From positions 1 to 64,000 of the forward strand of contig CAZGQM010000013.1 in the NCBI GenBank assembly GCA_964528055.1: DNA of 64,000 nucleotides, written 5' to 3'. Below the pieces are notes generated by a model, which searched no databases, had not been told where the DNA came from, and was given only the letters and a program-made list of their open reading frames with translations. Source of the DNA: Geoanaerobacter sp964528055. GTDB taxonomy: Bacteria; Desulfobacterota; Desulfuromonadia; Geobacterales; DSM-12255. Shown in pieces: positions 60,014-64,000 of this stretch (within the stretch, counting starts at the first letter, position 1; every line of letters starts with the position of its first letter). The position numbers and the translations under genes were made by a program.

Positions 60014-60703
60014 ATGAGCGCATCCGTCGCCACGAACAACGAACAGATGATTTACCTGACGCCCACTCCGGTCAGAATTTGGCACTGGCTGAACGCCCTG
60101 GGTATTGTCACCCTTAGCATTACCGGAATTCAGATACGTTTCCCCGAATTCGTCAATATTTTCGGTACCTACAAATCAGCCATCAGCCTCCACAACACTG
60201 CAGGCATAGTGGTATCCATTTCCTACATCCTCTGGCTCTTCTACTACCTCTTTATAGCCGGAACCCTTGTTAAGCTGTACGTCCCGACACTGGACGATAT
60301 CAAGCGAGGGATGATCCGTCAGGCGCTCTTCTACTTTTTCCACTTCTTCCGCGGAGGGCCGAACCCCCATCACAGCATGCCAGACGACAAGTTCAATCCC
60401 ATGCAGAAGTTCGCCTACCTGATGATTATGCTGATCCTGCTCCCTCTGGTCATCGTGTCGGGCATCCTGATAATGAATGTAGCACCGCTTAGAGAACTGA
60501 TAATTCTTGTCGGTGGCATAAAGATCCTGGTTTCTGCCCACTACCTGATAGCATGCTGTTTCACCGCCTTCCTCTTTGTCCATATCTACCTGGCAACCAT
60601 GGGACACACCCCATTTGCACACTTCGTCCCGATGTGGACAGGATGGGAAAAGATCGAGGGACACGGGGAAGGAGACGGACATGCACACGAGCATAGCCAC
60701 TGA
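60014..60703 (+). CDS. cbcB: Cytochrome b of the quinol oxidase pair, CbcB-like
   Basis: A 229-residue b561/Ni-Fe-hydrogenase-like cytochrome b with four membrane helices. Haem-ligand-type His residues lie in RIWHWLNALG, ISLHNTAGI, SAHYLIACC and FVHIYLATMGH. Ends in a His-rich tail (GHGEGDGHAHEHSH). It oxidises menaquinol and hands electrons to the heptahaem partner. Followed by a very strong terminator at 60713, which closes the sigma-54 operon. Confidence 0.85.
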   Translation: MSASVATNNEQMIYLTPTPVRIWHWLNALGIVTLSITGIQIRFPEFVNIFGTYKSAISLHNTAGIVVSISYILWLFYYLFIAGTLVKLYVPTLDDIKRGMIRQALFYFFHFFRGGPNPHHSMPDDKFNPMQKFAYLMIMLILLPLVIVSGILIMNVAPLRELIILVGGIKILVSAHYLIACCFTAFLFVHIYLATMGHTPFAHFVPMWTGWEKIEGHGEGDGHAHEHSH

Positions 60704-60712
60704 ATCGTGACC

Positions 60713-60762
60713 TGACAGAGAAAAGGCGGGGCGGCAGATGCCGCCCCGCCTTTTCTCTGTCA
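60713..60762 (+). terminator. Very strong terminator
   Basis: A nearly continuous 24-bp perfect inverted repeat (60713-60736 with 60739-60762) with a GC-rich core and a TTTTCTCTG flank after the core. Confidence 0.85.
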
Positions 60763-60785
60763 GACCTCAGTGCCAGCATTTGACA

Positions 60786-60814
60786 TTGACTATCATTAAT
60801 CATTCCCATATAAT
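60786..60814 (+). promoter_or_regulatory. Sigma-70 promoter of the nonahaem cytochrome
   Basis: TTGACT at 60786-60791, 17 bases, TATAAT at 60809-60814. It is nearly consensus and starts a new unit after the terminator. Confidence 0.75.
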
Positions 60815-60871
60815 CCGCACGGTTGTTTATTCCGTACGCCTTTAATCAATCTCATGCTGAGGAGGATATCC

Positions 60872-61630
60872 ATGCAGTACAGATCTTTTTTTGCCTGTCT
60901 GGTAGCACTGTTAGTGGGAGTAAGCGCCCATGCCGTCACCATCAAACCCGTAACGTACAACACGACAAACGCAGGCAAAGTGGTGTTTGACCACAATTTC
61001 CACATCAAGCAGGCCGGCATCAACAACAATTGCAAGGCCTGCCACGATGCTATCTTCAATATGAAGAAAAAAACCCGCTACTCCATGGCAGACATGGAAC
61101 AGGGGAAGTCCTGCGGTGCCTGCCACGGTAAGAACGCATTCAGCATCAAGGATTGTGCCCGTTGCCACACCGTTAAGGACATAACATTCAAGGTCAAAGA
61201 AACCGGTTCCCTCGCCTTCAGTCATACAAAGCATGTTGCCAAGTACCCATGCGGCTCCTGCCATCCCGGACTCTACGCAGCCAGCAGCAATAATAAACGG
61301 GTGACAATGACCGAAATGGAAAAAGGTAAGTCTTGCGGAGCCTGCCACAACGGTAAAATTGCGTTCCCGCTGGCCAGTTGCGGCAAGTGCCACCCGACTA
61401 AAGACGTGACCTACAAGGTCAAGGATGCAGGCAAGGTGAAATTCAGCCACAAGATCCATATAGAGGCCTACAAGTGCAGCGATTGTCACACCAAGGTGTT
61501 TGGCTATGGCAAGTCCAAGAAGGCATTCAGCATGGAACAGATGGAAAAGGGTAAATCATGCGGCGCCTGCCACAATGGAAAGGACGCATTTACCGTAAAG
61601 GGAAGCTGCGCAGCCTGCCACAAAATGTGA
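60872..61630 (+). CDS. Nonahaem cytochrome of three c7-like modules
   Basis: A 252-residue periplasmic cytochrome; the ATG at 60872 follows GAGGAGG. Signal peptide about 1-20. Nine CxxCH motifs are arranged as three repeats of roughly 75 residues, each with an FxHxxH-type start, CxxCH, then GKSCGACH, then a third CxxCH (for example CGSCH, CGACH, CGKCH). This is the triheme c7 (PpcA-like) module fused three times. It probably acts as a periplasmic electron relay near CbcBA. Confidence 0.88.
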   Translation: MQYRSFFACLVALLVGVSAHAVTIKPVTYNTTNAGKVVFDHNFHIKQAGINNNCKACHDAIFNMKKKTRYSMADMEQGKSCGACHGKNAFSIKDCARCHTVKDITFKVKETGSLAFSHTKHVAKYPCGSCHPGLYAASSNNKRVTMTEMEKGKSCGACHNGKIAFPLASCGKCHPTKDVTYKVKDAGKVKFSHKIHIEAYKCSDCHTKVFGYGKSKKAFSMEQMEKGKSCGACHNGKDAFTVKGSCAACHKM

Positions 61631-61637
61631 GAAAATA

Positions 61638-62480
61638 ATGTTCAAGACCCTGACCGCACGTGCCATAGTGCCGGTAGCAATAGCCGTTACCGGATTTGTA
61701 GTGATTTGCTGCATACTTCTCTATTCGGTTATGAAAGCAGACCTTATTGCCGATGCAGTAACCTATGCCACCGGCCTTGCAGACACAGTGGTCAAATCGA
61801 CCCGTTATGCCATGCTCAAGGGTGACCGTGAGACACTGAGCAACATCATAGACAACGTTGGAGAGCAGAAACGGCTTGAACATATCAGAATCTTCAACAA
61901 GAAGGGACTGATCATGTTCTCCGGGACTAATGGCGAAAAAGGGAGATTCGTAGACAAGAAAACTGCAGGCTGTGTTGAGTGCCACGACGGACCAACTCCC
62001 AAAGAGACACTGGCAGCAATGCAGAAGGCCAGACGCTTTGTTGACGAGCGTGGAGTCGAGGTCCTTGGAATCACTGCCCCATTATACAACGAACCTGAAT
62101 GCTACACAGCCCCATGTCATATCCACCCGGCAGGCCAAAAGGTTCTCGGGACTCTCGACATAGGACTGTCGGTTTCAGGGCTTCTGAAAAACCTGGAGGT
62201 AATGCGGGAACGAATGGCGGTCTTCAGCCTGCTCGTGCTCCTGCTCACCGTTGGAGGGGTAGCGGCACTGCTCTGGAGGAATGTCTTCCTCCCCATGAGG
62301 TTACTGGCAGAGTATACTGAACTGGCCGTTAAAGGACAGACACCTGCTGAAATACCGGAATGCGGCCCAGAGCTTTCCGGCCTGGCCAGCAACATCCGAA
62401 CCATAGCCCAAAGGGCTCAACAAGGGAGTGGAGTTACAACACCCCAGACACATGAGGAACAGACCTCCCGCCCACACTGA
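61638..62480 (+). CDS. Stand-alone c-haem sensor with TM helices, no kinase
   Basis: A 280-residue protein with TM1 (about 9-30), periplasmic c-haem sensor and TM2 (about 195-217), then a short HAMP-like segment and a polar tail. Haem motifs Cys112-x2-Cys115-His116 and Cys155-x4-Cys160-His161 fall at exactly the same residue numbers as in the kinase at 54665. The transmitter is absent, so it either signals through a partner or works as a small membrane cytochrome. Starts seven bases after the nonahaem gene. Confidence 0.83.
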   Translation: MFKTLTARAIVPVAIAVTGFVVICCILLYSVMKADLIADAVTYATGLADTVVKSTRYAMLKGDRETLSNIIDNVGEQKRLEHIRIFNKKGLIMFSGTNGEKGRFVDKKTAGCVECHDGPTPKETLAAMQKARRFVDERGVEVLGITAPLYNEPECYTAPCHIHPAGQKVLGTLDIGLSVSGLLKNLEVMRERMAVFSLLVLLLTVGGVAALLWRNVFLPMRLLAEYTELAVKGQTPAEIPECGPELSGLASNIRTIAQRAQQGSGVTTPQTHEEQTSRPH

Positions 62481-62991
62481 ACAGAAGGAGCCTGGGCAAG
62501 TTGACCCAACCCTGAAGCGCCGCGACAGCTTGGCTAAAATTGGTCGACTGCAACGGAAATCAGGACACGGCCCGCTTGCTCTGGCACTCTTTATCGCCCT
62601 CAGCATTGCGGCTCAGCAGGATTTTGCCCTTTTCCCCTCACTGCCTGACGACCTGCGGGGACTACTAGGCCGCCCACCTTCATCCAACATGATCAGTGCT
62701 GCGCTGGTGCTTTACAGCTTTTCAGCAATCATACTCACCCTTGGAAGGATGATGAGCGGTTCCGGGCAGTATGGAGGCATCATGCACGTTGGCTATCTTG
62801 CCGCGTTCTATGCTTTTTACCACTTTGGCCACACCCTTGCTGACAACTTCTGGGCAGTTTTCGCTGCTGGCTTGACAGTTCTCCTGTTGGACAGTTATCA
62901 CCTCTGGACTTACTGCAATGAGGAAATCCGCAAGGAACAGGAGTTTATGGACCAGATCGAGCGAAAAGAGAAGGCTGGTTTCGAGCTCTGA
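62452..62991 (+). CDS. Four-helix membrane protein
   Basis: A 179-residue integral membrane protein if the ATG at 62452 is used (29-base overlap with the haem sensor); a GTG at 62428 is the alternative. A basic N-terminus of about 40 residues precedes four helices (about 42-60, 82-98, 108-125 and 130-150). Charged C-terminal tail (QIERKEKAGFEL). No family is recognised. Linked to the cytochrome unit by overlap. Confidence 0.65.
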   Translation: MRNRPPAHTEQKEPGQVDPTLKRRDSLAKIGRLQRKSGHGPLALALFIALSIAAQQDFALFPSLPDDLRGLLGRPPSSNMISAALVLYSFSAIILTLGRMMSGSGQYGGIMHVGYLAAFYAFYHFGHTLADNFWAVFAAGLTVLLLDSYHLWTYCNEEIRKEQEFMDQIERKEKAGFEL

Positions 62992-63070
62992 TTTCTCGCT
63001 TTTTTTGCGCGAGAGAAAACCATTGACAGCCCGTATCACCTCCTGTTAGGTTACCAACTTACAGTACCAT

Positions 63071-63161
63071 GCTCGCTGGGGGAGTTCGCACGAACTGAGA
63101 TGAGGCACTGCCTCAAACCCTTTGAACCTGATCCGGGTAATGCCGGTGGAGGGAAGCAGAG
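63071..63161 (+). ncRNA. TPP riboswitch (THI element)
   Basis: The conserved core is clear: CTGAGATG in the pyrimidine-sensing arm, and CCCTTTGAACCTGATC, then GGGTAATGCCGG and GGGAAGCAGAG closing P1 with the CTCGCTGGG start. It precedes thiS-thiG and should shut them down when thiamin diphosphate is high. Confidence 0.93.
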
Positions 63162-63178
63162 AACGGGATATTTCATGC

Positions 63179-63199
63179 CGGCCGCTTCTGCGGCCGTTT
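63179..63199 (+). terminator. Riboswitch expression-platform hairpin
   Basis: CGGCCGC, loop TTCT, GCGGCCG, then TTTC. The hairpin ends 18 bases before the thiS start, so it may act as a ligand-controlled terminator or hide the SD. Confidence 0.6.
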
Positions 63200-63213
63200 C
63201 TGTTGGAGATGAC

Positions 63214-63411
63214 ATGCAGATTACAGTAAATGGGGAATCGGCAGATACTAACGCAACAACGCTCCTTGGATATCTGGACTCCATAGGAATCGATCCGGCA
63301 AGGGTAGCAGTTGAGCTTAATCAGGATATTGTACCGAAGAAGAATTACGCCGATACTTCCCTAAACGCCGGGGATCTGCTAGAGATCGTTCAATTCGTTG
63401 GGGGCGGCTGA
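63214..63411 (+). CDS. thiS: Sulfur carrier protein ThiS
   Basis: A 65-residue ThiS with beta-grasp pattern (MQITVNGESAD, then LLEIVQFVGGG) ending in the required Gly-Gly for thiocarboxylation. The ATG follows GGAG by six bases; the longer frame upstream runs through the riboswitch. Donates sulfur to the thiazole made by ThiG. Confidence 0.95.
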   Translation: MQITVNGESADTNATTLLGYLDSIGIDPARVAVELNQDIVPKKNYADTSLNAGDLLEIVQFVGGG

Positions 63412-63481
63412 CAACAGTGCTGCCATAACGCAAACCCTCCAGATCCCATTTCATCCATTATCCTCACAAGGAGAGCAGATT

Positions 63482-64000
63482 ATGTCACAAAATGCGGATA
63501 AACTCGTCATTGCAGGGCGTGAATTCAAATCACGGCTGATGATTGGGACCGGAAAATACTCGAGCATGGAAGAGATGGTCAAGGCCATTGAACTCTCCGG
63601 AGCTGAAATCATCACCGTGGCGGTCAGACGGGTGAACATCTCCGACAGAAGCAAAGAGTCACTTCTCGATTACATTGATACAAAAAAATATACCCTCCTC
63701 CCGAACACCGCAGGCTGCTACACCTCTGACGACGCGGTCCGCACATGCCGGCTTGCCCGAGAGGCTGGAATGTCTGACTTCGTTAAGCTCGAAGTCCTGG
63801 GAGACGAGAAGACTCTCTTCCCTGACAACGAAGAGCTTCTCAAGGCAGCAAAAATCCTTGTTAAGGAAGGCTTCACCGTACTCCCCTATACCAGTGATGA
63901 CCCGATAATCTGCAGGAAGCTGGAAGACCTTGGTTGCGCAGCTGTCATGCCCCTCGGAGCACCTATTGGCAGCGGCCTCGGCATCCGTAACCCATATAAC
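63482..64000 (+). CDS. thiG: Thiazole synthase ThiG, truncated by window end
   Basis: The first 173 residues of ThiG; the frame is open at the window end. Seen: LVIAGREFKSRLMIGTGKYS, NTAGCYTSDDAVRTCRLARE, VKLEVLGDEKTLFPD and MPLGAPIGSGLGIRNPYN, with the Schiff-base Lys in VKLEV. Makes the thiazole phosphate from deoxyxylulose phosphate, dehydroglycine and ThiS thiocarboxylate. Full-length family members are about 260 residues. Confidence 0.96.
   Translation, partial: MSQNADKLVIAGREFKSRLMIGTGKYSSMEEMVKAIELSGAEIITVAVRRVNISDRSKESLLDYIDTKKYTLLPNTAGCYTSDDAVRTCRLAREAGMSDFVKLEVLGDEKTLFPDNEELLKAAKILVKEGFTVLPYTSDDPIICRKLEDLGCAAVMPLGAPIGSGLGIRNPYN

Overview
The window looks like a chromosome segment of a Geobacter-like bacterium (Desulfuromonadales/Geobacteraceae). 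It carries multihaem c-type cytochromes next to a cytochrome b in an arrangement that resembles the CbcBA/BccR locus of Geobacter sulfurreducens. It also has sensor proteins with c-haem motifs, sigma-54 promoters with an NtrC-type activator, many B12-binding radical SAM enzymes, and Kdp and Pst/Pho systems. Most coding is tight, with ATGA/GTGA-type overlaps. No CRISPR array, rRNA or intact insertion sequence was seen.

Layout. 1-1.9 kb: the 3' end of a tRNA-Gly(CCC), a near-perfect second copy of that end 1.8 kb downstream, and between them a small decayed island whose only clear gene is an orphan PstS-like binding protein. 2.1-2.75 kb: two short transcription units ending in strong hairpins, one behind a consensus sigma-54 promoter, each with a tiny ORF and a good ribosome binding site. 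3.4-11.6 kb: kdpABCDE on the minus strand, preceded by a coupled 77-residue protein instead of a visible KdpF. 12.5-16 kb: two B12-radical SAM enzymes and a PagL-like outer-membrane barrel. 16.1-31.2 kb: a set of exported proteins: CsgG-like protein, barrel, four lipoproteins, a DUF4384 protein coupled to an exported WD40/caspase protein, two tandem paralogous secreted proteins with the remnant of a duplicated neighbour, and an LPP20-type protein. 31.2-39.9 kb: another B12-radical SAM enzyme, then phoB-phoR-pstSCAB-phoU with a Pho-box-like element and a heptad-repeat hairpin.

39.9-54.5 kb is the most striking region: a 15-gene minus-strand operon. It encodes a dedicated type II fatty-acid/polyketide set (ACP, active ketosynthase, degenerate ketosynthase, ketoreductase, dehydratase, acyltransferase, thioesterase), two B12-radical SAM enzymes and one SPASM-like radical SAM enzyme, an LpxL-type acyltransferase, a glycosyltransferase, a polysaccharide deacetylase, a LolA-like protein and an RND/MMPL exporter. 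The skeleton resembles aryl-polyene lipid clusters, but no ammonia-lyase or AMP-ligase was found and radical SAM enzymes are built in, so a different radical-modified envelope lipid is inferred.

54.6-63 kb: a c-haem histidine kinase and a sigma-54 response regulator flank a sigma-54 promoter with an upstream palindrome. These appear to drive a pseudo-receiver, a small membrane protein, a heptahaem cytochrome with an EF-hand and a cytochrome b. A nine-haem cytochrome and a kinase-less haem sensor follow under a sigma-70 promoter. The window ends in a TPP riboswitch, thiS and a truncated thiG.
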